Positions 25,200-31,291 of a DNA stretch of 55,827 nucleotides are shown piece after piece (the first letter of the stretch is position 1; each line of letters starts with the position of its first letter). The stretch covers positions 1 to 55,827 of the forward strand of contig JAVBQA010000014.1 of NCBI GenBank assembly GCA_031549325.1, in the 5' to 3' direction. Origin of the DNA: JAJDGF01 sp031549325. GTDB lineage: Bacteria; Bacillota; Clostridia; Christensenellales; Aristaeellaceae. The translations under genes were made by a program, and so were the position numbers. The notes beneath the pieces were generated by a model, which ran no database searches, had not been told where the DNA came from, and worked only from the letters and a program-made list of their open reading frames with translations.

Positions 25200-26030
25200 C
25201 TATTTCGCGTCCGGAATGAACAGCGGCTCGCCGTACTGCTCGACGCCGAACGTGGCGATCAGCTCCTGCGCGCTCTTGCCGGTGATCCAGTCCGCAAAGG
25301 CCTGGCCGCCCTCGGTGTTGATCTTGTCGCTCACGCGCTGGGAGACCGGAATCACGCCGTAGGGATTGAGCAGGTTGGCGCTCTTCTCGCACACGATGGC
25401 CATGTCGCCCTTGTCCTGATAGCTCAGCCAGGTGGCACGGTCGGACAGCGTGTAGGCGTTCATCTCCTTGGCCATTCCCAGCGTCGCGCCCATGCCCTGA
25501 CCGGCGCTGACGTAGGCGGCGTTGTTCGCGGGATCGATCTGCAGCCCCTTCCAGATCTTGAGCTCTTTTTTGTGGGTGCCGGAATCGTCGCCGCGCGACA
25601 CGAAGGGCAGGGAGGATTCCGCAATCGTTCTGAACGTCTGATCCACGTCCTCATTGTGGGCGACGGCGCCGCTTGCCGGCCCCACGACGACGTAATCGTT
25701 GTACATCACATCGTAGCGCCGGTCGGCGCAGCCGTCTTCGACGAACTTATCCTCGTCGGCGCGGGAATGCACCAGCAGCACGTCGGCCTCGCCGTCGCGA
25801 CCCATCTGGATGGCCGCCCCGGTGCCCACCGCGATGGTGTCCACCTCCCAGCCGGTGTCCTTGGTAAACACGGGCAAGATGTATTCCAGCAGGCCCGAAT
25901 CCTGCGTGCTGGTGGTGGTGGCCAGGATGATCTTGCCCTTGGGCGCCTCGGCCAGCGCGCAGCCGAACCCGGCAAACGCCATCGCGATCATAACAAACCC
26001 CAGCAGCGCTGCCAATCCCTGTTTCCTCAT
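25200..26030 (-). CDS. tupA: Tungstate-binding protein TupA
   Basis: A 276-aa binding protein with an N-terminal signal (MRKQGLAALLGFVMIAMAFAG). The mature N-terminus has the TupA anion motif ATTTSTQDSGLLEYILPVF, and the second anion-binding area is VSRGDDSGTHKKEL. Length and motifs match TupA rather than ModA or WtpA. Cys24 (GFGCALA) is a poor lipobox, so cleavage at ALA-EA is equally possible. The start is ATG 26030 with GGAGG 8 bp upstream; the frame extends into the leader RNA but that part is not expected to be translated. Transcription comes from its own promoter through a long structured leader. Confidence 0.93.
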   Translation of the reverse strand: MRKQGLAALLGFVMIAMAFAGFGCALAEAPKGKIILATTTSTQDSGLLEYILPVFTKDTGWEVDTIAVGTGAAIQMGRDGEADVLLVHSRADEDKFVEDGCADRRYDVMYNDYVVVGPASGAVAHNEDVDQTFRTIAESSLPFVSRGDDSGTHKKELKIWKGLQIDPANNAAYVSAGQGMGATLGMAKEMNAYTLSDRATWLSYQDKGDMAIVCEKSANLLNPYGVIPVSQRVSDKINTEGGQAFADWITGKSAQELIATFGVEQYGEPLFIPDAK

Positions 26031-26070
26031 CGTCCCATCCTCCAAATTCTTGTGTTCATGCCCGCATACA

Positions 26071-26092
26071 AAAAACACGCCCGCAAAGGGCG
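26071..26092 (-). terminator. Leader terminator before tupA
   Basis: On the minus strand, CGCCC (26092-26088), a 5-nt loop, GGGCG (26082-26078), then GTGTTTTTTG. The five G:C pairs plus U6 resemble an intrinsic terminator that would stop transcription before tupA unless an alternative fold forms. A CTTTGCGG copy just upstream could pair with the end of the candidate aptamer stem. Confidence 0.5.
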
Positions 26093-26110
26093 CCGCAAAG
26101 CAAAGAGAAC

Positions 26111-26212
26111 AAAGCGGTCTCCTTGTCATTGCACGCAGTCCCTTTACACACCGGTAGGCGCGGGCGTTTCCCCCCGCACCCTATCGCTTCGATCCCCGTG
26201 GCGAGCCGCTTT
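26111..26212 (-). ncRNA. Candidate riboswitch aptamer in the tupA leader, possibly Moco/tungsten-cofactor class
   Basis: The leader forms a closed domain: AAAGCGG (26212-26206) can pair perfectly with CCGCTTT (26117-26111) around about 90 nt. Inside are GC-rich helices, a GGGGGGAAACGCCC segment and a purine-rich stretch AAAGGGACTGCGTGCAATGA. A terminator follows 20 nt later. Promoter, closed stem, terminator and a tungstate uptake operon are the usual arrangement of a metal-cofactor riboswitch. The Moco family (Rfam RF01055), which includes a tungsten-cofactor variant, is the obvious guess from context, and GCCTACC...AAAGGGACTGC looks like it, but I cannot confirm the consensus from memory. 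Confidence 0.5.
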
Positions 26213-26277
26213 AGGGAACCGAAATCGGAATTGCGTATTCATTTTTATGCACACTCTTCCATACAAAGTGCACTGCC

Positions 26278-26306
26278 ATTTTACAACCTGCGCGCGGTTC
26301 TGTCAA
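26278..26306 (-). promoter_or_regulatory. Sigma-A promoter of tupABC-moeA
   Basis: On the minus strand a consensus TTGACA (26306-26301), exactly 17 bp, then TAAAAT (26283-26278). The -35 overlaps the stop codon of the MOSC-MogA gene. Transcription would begin near 26271, giving a ~240-nt untranslated leader. Confidence 0.8.
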
Positions 26307-27256
26307 TGTGACGCGCCGGGCTGGCCGCATTCCCGCGCGTCCCCCCGAAGAACCTCGATGCCGTGCCGCAGTTGGGGCAGGATGCACTCCAAACTCTCGC
26401 GCACCGCCTTGGGGCTGCCCGGCAGGTTGACGATCAGCGTACCGCCACGGATCACCGACACGCCCCGGCCAAGCATCGCGCGGCCTGTGATCTGCATCGA
26501 GTGCGCTCGGATCGCCTCCGCGATGCCGGGCGCTGCCCGCTCGGCCACGGCCAGCGTGGCCTCGGGTGTCACATCCCGCCGCGAGAACCCGGTGCCGCCG
26601 GTCGTCAGAATCAGGTCGGCATACCGCCGGTCCGCAAAGTTGATCAGCTCCGCTTCGATCCTCTTTCGCTCGTCCGGAAGCACCAGCCGCTCCTCGACGC
26701 GGTAGCCCGCTTCCTCCAGCATTTGCGCGATCAGCGGGCCACTCTTGTCCTCGCGCTCCCCTGCCGCGCCCTTGTCGCTGAGGGTCAGCACGACGGCGCG
26801 GAGCTCCCTCTCCGGCGGCTCAACGACCCGCATCACATCCCCCGCCGAAACGCTGCCCTCCCGCAGCACGCGGGCGAACACGCCCTCGCGGGGCATGATG
26901 CAGTCCCCCATTTTGCTGTAGATCTGGCAGTGGGTGTGGCATTCCTTGCCGATCTGGGTGACTTCAAGAACCGCCTCGCCGCAGTGGAGCCGCGTGCCCA
27001 CCGGGAGGCTTCGAAAATCGATGCCCTCCACCACCAGGTTTTCACCGAAATCTCCGTGACCCACGCCCGCGCCCTGCTCGTTAAACCGTTGCACTTTGTC
27101 GTAGGACAGCAGGCTGACCTGCCGGTGCCAGTCGCCGCCGTGCGCGTCGCCCCCAATGCCCCACCCAACGCTGACGCGGGCGCTCTCCACGTTGCGCTTC
27201 TGCACGCCCCGAACATCGCTGATGCAAACCGCCCTGACGATGCCAGTTGCTTCCAT
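26303..27256 (-). CDS. MOSC-MogA fusion, molybdopterin adenylyltransferase with MOSC domain
   Basis: A 317-aa two-domain protein. Residues 1 to about 150 are a MOSC domain (GGDAHGGDWHRQVSLL, FGENLVVEGIDFRSLPVG, IGKECHTHCQIY with the likely functional cysteine). Residues 155-317 are MogA/MoaB: LTLSDKGAAGEREDKSGP, the pterin motif LILTTGGTGFSRRDVTPEA, and LPGSPKAVRE. MogA adenylates molybdopterin before MoeA inserts the metal. ATG 27256 is chosen: GGAGGG lies 8 bp upstream, whereas GTG 27265 overlaps the moaA stop with poor spacing. It is in the moaC-moaA unit, and its stop touches the tupA promoter. Confidence 0.92.
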   Translation of the reverse strand: MEATGIVRAVCISDVRGVQKRNVESARVSVGWGIGGDAHGGDWHRQVSLLSYDKVQRFNEQGAGVGHGDFGENLVVEGIDFRSLPVGTRLHCGEAVLEVTQIGKECHTHCQIYSKMGDCIMPREGVFARVLREGSVSAGDVMRVVEPPERELRAVVLTLSDKGAAGEREDKSGPLIAQMLEEAGYRVEERLVLPDERKRIEAELINFADRRYADLILTTGGTGFSRRDVTPEATLAVAERAAPGIAEAIRAHSMQITGRAMLGRGVSVIRGGTLIVNLPGSPKAVRESLECILPQLRHGIEVLRGDARECGQPGASH

Positions 27257-27261
27257 CGTGT

Positions 27262-28230
27262 TCACCCTCCGATCCGCGACATCGTTCCGATGCCGTCGCC
27301 CATGTCCATGTCGGCAAAGCGATGCCGTTCCGGCTTTGTGTAGATCACGCGCTCCATCGCGGCCTCAATCTCGGCGTCGTCCGCGCCGCCCCGCAGCAGC
27401 CCGCGCAGATCCAGTCCGTCGTGGTGGCAGAGGCACGGCTTCAGGAACCCTTCACTGGTCAGGCGCACCCGGTTGCAGGCGGCGCAGAAGTGGTCGCTGA
27501 CCGCGCCGATCAGGCCAATGGCGCCCTGAAGCCGGGCGCTTCGGAAATAGCGCGCCGGGCCAAACCCGTGACGTGTCGGATCGGGCGCCAAGTCGGGATA
27601 CGCGCTGCGCAAGCGCTCCAGAATCTCCGCGCCGCTGCACCCAGACAAACGCTCGCCGGAGCCTGTCGGCATCAGCTCGATGAACCGCACGTCCAGTGGC
27701 CGCACTTCCGCCAGCCGCGCGATGGCAGGGATCTCCCCATCGTTGAGCCTCCGGATCGCGACGCAATTGATCTTGACGCGCAGTCCCGCCTCCACGGCTT
27801 TCTGCACCGACCGCCACACCCCGTCGAGCGCGTCCCGGCCGGTCAGTTGACGGTAAGTCTCCCGATCAAGGCTGTCCAGGCTGATGTTGACGCCATCCAG
27901 CCCGATCCCGGCCAGCTCCTCAATGACGGGCTCCAGCAGGACGCCGTTGGTGGTCAGGGTCACATGCTCGATCCCCCTTACCGCCTTCAGCGCGCGGACG
28001 AAGTCCACGCAACCCTTGCGCGCCAAAGGTTCTCCGCCGGTAACCTTGACATTTTGAATCCCCGTCTTTGCCGCCAGCGCGCACAGCCGCAAGATTTCCT
28101 CATAGCGCAAGATGTCCACATGCGGTATGAAGGGCAGATCCCCGGGCATGCAGTACCTGCACCGGAGGTTGCAGCGATCGGTGATCGACACGCGCAGATA
28201 ATCTATCTTGCGTCCCAGCGAATCGTTCAT
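27262..28230 (-). CDS. moaA: GTP 3',8-cyclase MoaA
   Basis: A 322-aa radical SAM enzyme that makes the first intermediate of pterin cofactor synthesis from GTP. The N-terminal [4Fe-4S] motif is DRCNLRCRYCMPG (about residues 18-30), the SAM motif is VKVTGGEPL, and the C-terminal cluster ligands are in FCAACNRVRL and FLKPCL. The C-terminus ends in IGG, the conserved diglycine tail needed for activity in MoaA. It follows moaC by 4 bp and overlaps the GTG candidate of the MOSC-MogA gene. It serves the tungsten or molybdenum enzymes encoded downstream. Confidence 0.96.
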   Translation of the reverse strand: MNDSLGRKIDYLRVSITDRCNLRCRYCMPGDLPFIPHVDILRYEEILRLCALAAKTGIQNVKVTGGEPLARKGCVDFVRALKAVRGIEHVTLTTNGVLLEPVIEELAGIGLDGVNISLDSLDRETYRQLTGRDALDGVWRSVQKAVEAGLRVKINCVAIRRLNDGEIPAIARLAEVRPLDVRFIELMPTGSGERLSGCSGAEILERLRSAYPDLAPDPTRHGFGPARYFRSARLQGAIGLIGAVSDHFCAACNRVRLTSEGFLKPCLCHHDGLDLRGLLRGGADDAEIEAAMERVIYTKPERHRFADMDMGDGIGTMSRIGG

Positions 28231-28234
28231 CGGC

Positions 28235-28717
28235 TCAGCCCTTCCCGCTTTGGTATGGCCCGCTCTTGCCGCCGGTTTTTTCCAGCAGATGGATGCCGCC
28301 TAGCTCCATGCCCTTGTCGATTGCCTTGCACATGTCGTACACCGTAAGCAGCGCCATGCTGACGCCCGTGAGCGCCTCCATCTCGACGCCTGTGGCGCCG
28401 AAGGTCTTGACGCAGCAGGTGGCCGTGATGGCGCACGCCTGATCGTCCAACTCGAAGTCAACCGAAGCCTGACGGATCTGCAGCATGTGGCACAGTGGAA
28501 TCAGCGATCCGGTCTGCTTGACAGCCATGATTCCGGCGATCCGGGCAACCCCCAGCACGTCGCCTTTTTGCACAGCGCCCTGCCGCACCGCCTGGTAGCA
28601 CACGCTGCTCATCCGAATGCTGCCGGCGGCGATCGCCTGCCTCTCGGTCTCCTGTTTCCGACTCACATCCACCATGATGGCATTGCCCTGCGCGTCAAAA
28701 TGTGTAAAATCCGGCAT
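28235..28717 (-). CDS. moaC: Cyclic pyranopterin monophosphate synthase MoaC
   Basis: A 160-aa protein of usual MoaC length. Conserved blocks: MVDVSRKQETERQAIAAG near the N-terminus, KQTGSLIPLCHML, and TGVEMEALTGVSMALLTVYD, then the C-terminal EKTGGKSGPY. It converts the MoaA product to cyclic pyranopterin monophosphate. First gene of the moaC-moaA-MOSC/mogA unit. A promoter candidate lies at 28762-28790. Confidence 0.96.
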   Translation of the reverse strand: MPDFTHFDAQGNAIMVDVSRKQETERQAIAAGSIRMSSVCYQAVRQGAVQKGDVLGVARIAGIMAVKQTGSLIPLCHMLQIRQASVDFELDDQACAITATCCVKTFGATGVEMEALTGVSMALLTVYDMCKAIDKGMELGGIHLLEKTGGKSGPYQSGKG

Positions 28718-28761
28718 GCGTCATACAACCCCTCAGGTATTTTTGTCACAGGATGACAGAG

Positions 28762-28790
28762 AGTATATCATACTTTCGATGCGATGAAAA
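28762..28790 (-). promoter_or_regulatory. Candidate promoter of moaC
   Basis: On the minus strand TTTTCA (28790-28785), 17 bp, TATACT (28767-28762). The -10 is good, the -35 is weak, so basal expression or an activator is possible. The transcript leader would be about 38 nt. Confidence 0.4.
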
Positions 28791-28878
28791 GCAGTTTGTC
28801 CCACAACGCCCAAACACGCGGGATCCCTCGAGGCAGCCCGGAATCCATGGGAACACGCGCGCGCTCCGCCAAAGAAAA

Positions 28879-28904
28879 GAGAGCCTGGAAAACCAGGCCC
28901 TCTC
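28879..28904. repeat. Left flanking hairpin repeat of MITE-like element A
   Basis: A 26-bp sequence (GAGAGCCTGGAAAACCAGG plus CCCTCTC) that folds into a hairpin with an AAAA loop. The identical 26 bp occur again at 29129-29154, immediately on the other side of element A, in the same orientation. Confidence 0.8.
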
Positions 28905-28905
28905 G

Positions 28906-29125
28906 GGCTGTCAAAAAAGTATCTGGCATGCAGGGAGGGAATGTAGAGCTTGCAGGACAGCCAAGCCCAAGGGGGTTTTCGGGGGCCGAAGCCCCCGGAT
29001 CAAAGCCGCCGAAGGGCGACCTGCGCGCCCGCAGGCTGCTTCCGCACTGGATGCCAGTCTGCCCGTGAATCCACGATTCACAAGACTTGCATTTCGCTGT
29101 CAAAAGACGTAGTATTTTGACAGCC
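28906..29125 (+). mobile_element. MITE-like element, copy A (220 bp)
   Basis: Bounded by perfect 11-bp terminal inverted repeats, GGCTGTCAAAA at 28906-28916 and TTTTGACAGCC at 29115-29125. It encodes no protein. It is almost wholly made of hairpins: a GGCTGTC/GACAGCC stem at the left, GGGGGC-CGAA-GCCCCC, CCTGCG-CGCC-CGCAGG, a long stem closed by GTGAATC/GATTCAC, and CTGTCAAAA/TTTTGACAG at the right end. Copy B at 30955-31173 is inverted and about 96-97% identical. Non-autonomous transposition by a transposase elsewhere is the likely origin. Confidence 0.8.
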
Positions 29126-29128
29126 TGA

Positions 29129-29154
29129 GAGAGCCTGGAAAACCAGGCCCTCTC
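29129..29154. repeat. Right flanking hairpin repeat of MITE-like element A
   Basis: Exact direct repeat of 28879-28904. Here the palindrome is two base pairs longer on each side (GAGAGAG and CTCTCTC), so this copy may be the original hairpin and the left one a duplication. It could also end transcripts of the secreted-protein gene, but no T run follows. Confidence 0.75.
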
Positions 29155-29255
29155 TCGTTCATGTCTCCGATGCAAAACCGCCTCACTGCGTGGACAAGAA
29201 GCCAGCTCTTCAGCGAACTCGTTGAATTTGCACCGATTTCGTGTTGAAATACGCT

Positions 29256-30590
29256 TTAGTTCTCAACGATGCAGTTGGACTGCGTCGCCGTGATCAGCAC
29301 GTTGTCAAGATACGCGATGTTGCTGCAGCCGGCCGGCAGGTAATAGTAGAACACAAGCGTGCCGCCGGTGGCGCCGGTGGTGTAGGAGACGGTCTTCTTG
29401 GAATACTTGCAGTCCGCGTACACGGTTTCATACACTTCATGCGAGTTTTTGATGCCCAGGCGCGCCTGGCCGCAATCGACCCTGCAATACGCGGAGAACG
29501 TGTAGGTGGTGTTGGGCTTGACGGCGAGCACATACTCGAATCCGCCGGTAGAGCCGCACAGCTTGGCCGCCCTGGAGCCGTTCACGCCCATGCCGGAGAC
29601 GATGCTCGCGCTCACATTGCCCCAGCGCGCAAACGGGGCGTATGTGCAATCCTCAAAATCCTTCGAGAGGATTGTCGTCGTGACGGGCGGGCAGGTCGTG
29701 GTAAAGTACTTGACCTGGCCGTAGGCGTACTTGCCGCAGGCCTGCCTGACATATGCCTGATAGTAGTACGTGGTGCTCGCCTTAAGGGGCGAGAGCGTCG
29801 CGGTGAACGGCGAGGACAGGCTGGCGGGCGCCGTGACGCTGTTGCTCATGGTCGAGCTCAGGCTATACCGGACGCCGGCTTCAATGATCTGACCACCGTA
29901 GACATAGGTATTGTTAACGATCTTCGCGCTGGAAGCCGTGATCTCGGTGGCGTTGCCCGTCGTCACGACCGCGTCACAGACGACAACCGGCGTGGTGGAA
30001 ACGACAGACACATCGTCGATATCGTTGCCCAGGCTCGTGCAGTTGCCATTGTTGGAGCTGAACGTGATGAAGGTGGTCGTCTGGCAGGCGGGCACGACGT
30101 ACTTAAACGAATTGTACGCCCAGCAGCCCGGGTTGGTGGACTTGGTGAAACGCGCGCTGTAATTGGACCTGCCGACGGTGGCGCCGTTGCCAAGGGACAC
30201 GGTCAAGTCGGAAGCGCCGGTCTGGCCGCAGTAGCTGTTGCGATTGGAGAGCGCGAACTTCACGGTCAGTTCCGTGCCCGGCGTCGTATTGAACTTCTGC
30301 GTGATCGTGGCGGGCTTGCCATAAATGGAATTGAGTTCCGCGAAATACCTGCCGTGCGCGGCAGCGGCAAAATAGGTGTCGCCACCCAGGCTGGTCGGCG
30401 CGGCGTTGATCTCCAACAGATTGGTTACCGTCCAACCGGTCACGCTGGCCGAGGTCACGCTGCCGTTGAGTTCAAAGCTGCCATTGACGATCAGGTTCTG
30501 CGATTCTGCGCTTGCCACCGCTGGCGAGAAGGCGAAAAAACTGAGCATAAGAACAAGGGTCAGCAGTAAGGACAGGTACTTCTTGGACAT
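29256..30590 (-). CDS. Secreted protein with carbohydrate-binding-like and fibronectin III-like domains
   Basis: A 444-aa protein with a Sec signal peptide (MSKKYLSLLLTLVLMLSFFA, cut near ASA-ES, residue 28). Residues 30-185 look like a jelly-roll (NLIVNGSFELNGS, GWTVTNLLEINAAP, TTFITFSSNNGNC), as in DUF642 or CBM4/9-type domains. Residues about 200-300 look like a fibronectin III or related domain ending in YYYQAYVRQACGKYAYG. Residues 305-444 form a second carbohydrate-binding-like jelly-roll (ILSKDFEDC, YTFSAYCRVDCG, NIAYLDNVLI). No catalytic domain, anchor or LPxTG. It sits between two inverted MITE-like elements and has its own strong promoter. Lower GC upstream sequence hints at transfer. 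Confidence 0.75.
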   Translation of the reverse strand: MSKKYLSLLLTLVLMLSFFAFSPAVASAESQNLIVNGSFELNGSVTSASVTGWTVTNLLEINAAPTSLGGDTYFAAAAHGRYFAELNSIYGKPATITQKFNTTPGTELTVKFALSNRNSYCGQTGASDLTVSLGNGATVGRSNYSARFTKSTNPGCWAYNSFKYVVPACQTTTFITFSSNNGNCTSLGNDIDDVSVVSTTPVVVCDAVVTTGNATEITASSAKIVNNTYVYGGQIIEAGVRYSLSSTMSNSVTAPASLSSPFTATLSPLKASTTYYYQAYVRQACGKYAYGQVKYFTTTCPPVTTTILSKDFEDCTYAPFARWGNVSASIVSGMGVNGSRAAKLCGSTGGFEYVLAVKPNTTYTFSAYCRVDCGQARLGIKNSHEVYETVYADCKYSKKTVSYTTGATGGTLVFYYYLPAGCSNIAYLDNVLITATQSNCIVEN

Positions 30591-30684
30591 TTGATACTCC
30601 TCCTTCTTTTTCCCACCGTGAAGTTGTTACGGAAACACCAACCGGAACGCGATATGACAAAATTTTCCATTAACAACCAATTGA

Positions 30685-30713
30685 ATAATAGAATATGAAG
30701 AGAATTATGTCAA
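30685..30713 (-). promoter_or_regulatory. Sigma-A promoter of the secreted-protein gene
   Basis: On the minus strand TTGACA (30713-30708), 17 bp, TATTAT (30690-30685), in an A/T-rich stretch unlike the rest of the window. The transcript leader is about 90 nt, with AGGAGG just before the ATG. Confidence 0.75.
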
Positions 30714-30920
30714 TCTACTTTCTTAAATATAATATATGTATCTGTGTTGTAACTTGATTTTCGAGTGATGCGTTTCCGGACGTTTTGAATACCGCGCTGT
30801 TTTCCTGTACGCAGACGCAGCATGCGCAGGGAGCGCCTGATCGCCAGGGCGGCCATCGCGGGAGATTGCGCGCACCCTCTCTCGTGAATACACTCGGGGC
30901 TTCGCGCGTTGGATATCGGA

Positions 30921-30952
30921 AAACGGGCGTGCCCGACCGGACACGTCCGTTG
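30921..30952. repeat. Left flanking hairpin repeat of MITE-like element B
   Basis: A 32-bp sequence starting AAACGGGCGTG that repeats at 31176-31207 with three mismatches. It is a degenerate hairpin (GGGCGTG...CACGTCC) unrelated in sequence to the hairpin flanking element A. Confidence 0.75.
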
Positions 30953-30954
30953 CA

Positions 30955-31173
30955 GGCTGTCAAAATACTACGTCTTTTGACAGCGAAATGCAAGTCTTGT
31001 GAATCAGGGATTCACGGCCAGACTTGCATCCAGTGCAGAAGCAGCCTGCGGGCGCGCAGGTCGCCCTTCGGCGGCTTTGATCCGGGGGCTTCGGCCCCCG
31101 AAACCCCCTTGGGCTTGGCTGTCCTGCAAGCTCTACATTCCCTCCCTGCATGCCAGATGCTTTTTTGACAGCC
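30955..31173 (-). mobile_element. MITE-like element, copy B (219 bp, inverted relative to copy A)
   Basis: Same 11-bp terminal inverted repeats (GGCTGTCAAAA at 30955-30965, TTTTGACAGCC at 31163-31173) and same internal hairpins as copy A, in opposite orientation. Differences from A are a few substitutions and one T indel. In the GTGAATC/GATTCAC hairpin the loop differs (CAC in A, CCT in B) while the stem is unchanged, and the TGCAAGTCT/AGACTTGCA stem is perfect in B but has one mismatch in A. Confidence 0.8.
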
Positions 31174-31175
31174 TG

Positions 31176-31207
31176 AAACGGGCGTGTCCGACCGGACACG
31201 CCCATTG
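31176..31207. repeat. Right flanking hairpin repeat of MITE-like element B
   Basis: Direct repeat of 30921-30952 (29 of 32 bases). This copy forms a perfect 10-bp stem, GGGCGTGTCC and GGACACGCCC with a GACC loop, and is probably the ancestral hairpin. The three differences in the left copy weaken its stem. Confidence 0.75.
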
Positions 31208-31291
31208 GGGCGATTGTGAAGAAAGGCGCAAGTCTCCACGCGTTTCCCAGCACACCCGCTCACGGCTGGGCGCTGAGGCGAGCACAGAAAT

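Noticed and set aside
26111..26212. Cobalamin or c-di-GMP riboswitch in the tupA leader
   Set aside because: GCCAC is present, but the rest of the cobalamin box and the c-di-GMP core are not, and the downstream genes concern tungstate and pterin cofactor.
29126..29160. Flanking hairpin of element A as a standard intrinsic terminator
   Set aside because: No T run follows on either strand and an exact copy lies on the other side of the element, so duplication is the better explanation.
28906..31173. Repeats as a CRISPR array
   Set aside because: Only two long copies in opposite orientation with terminal inverted repeats; no short regular repeats or spacers and no cas genes.
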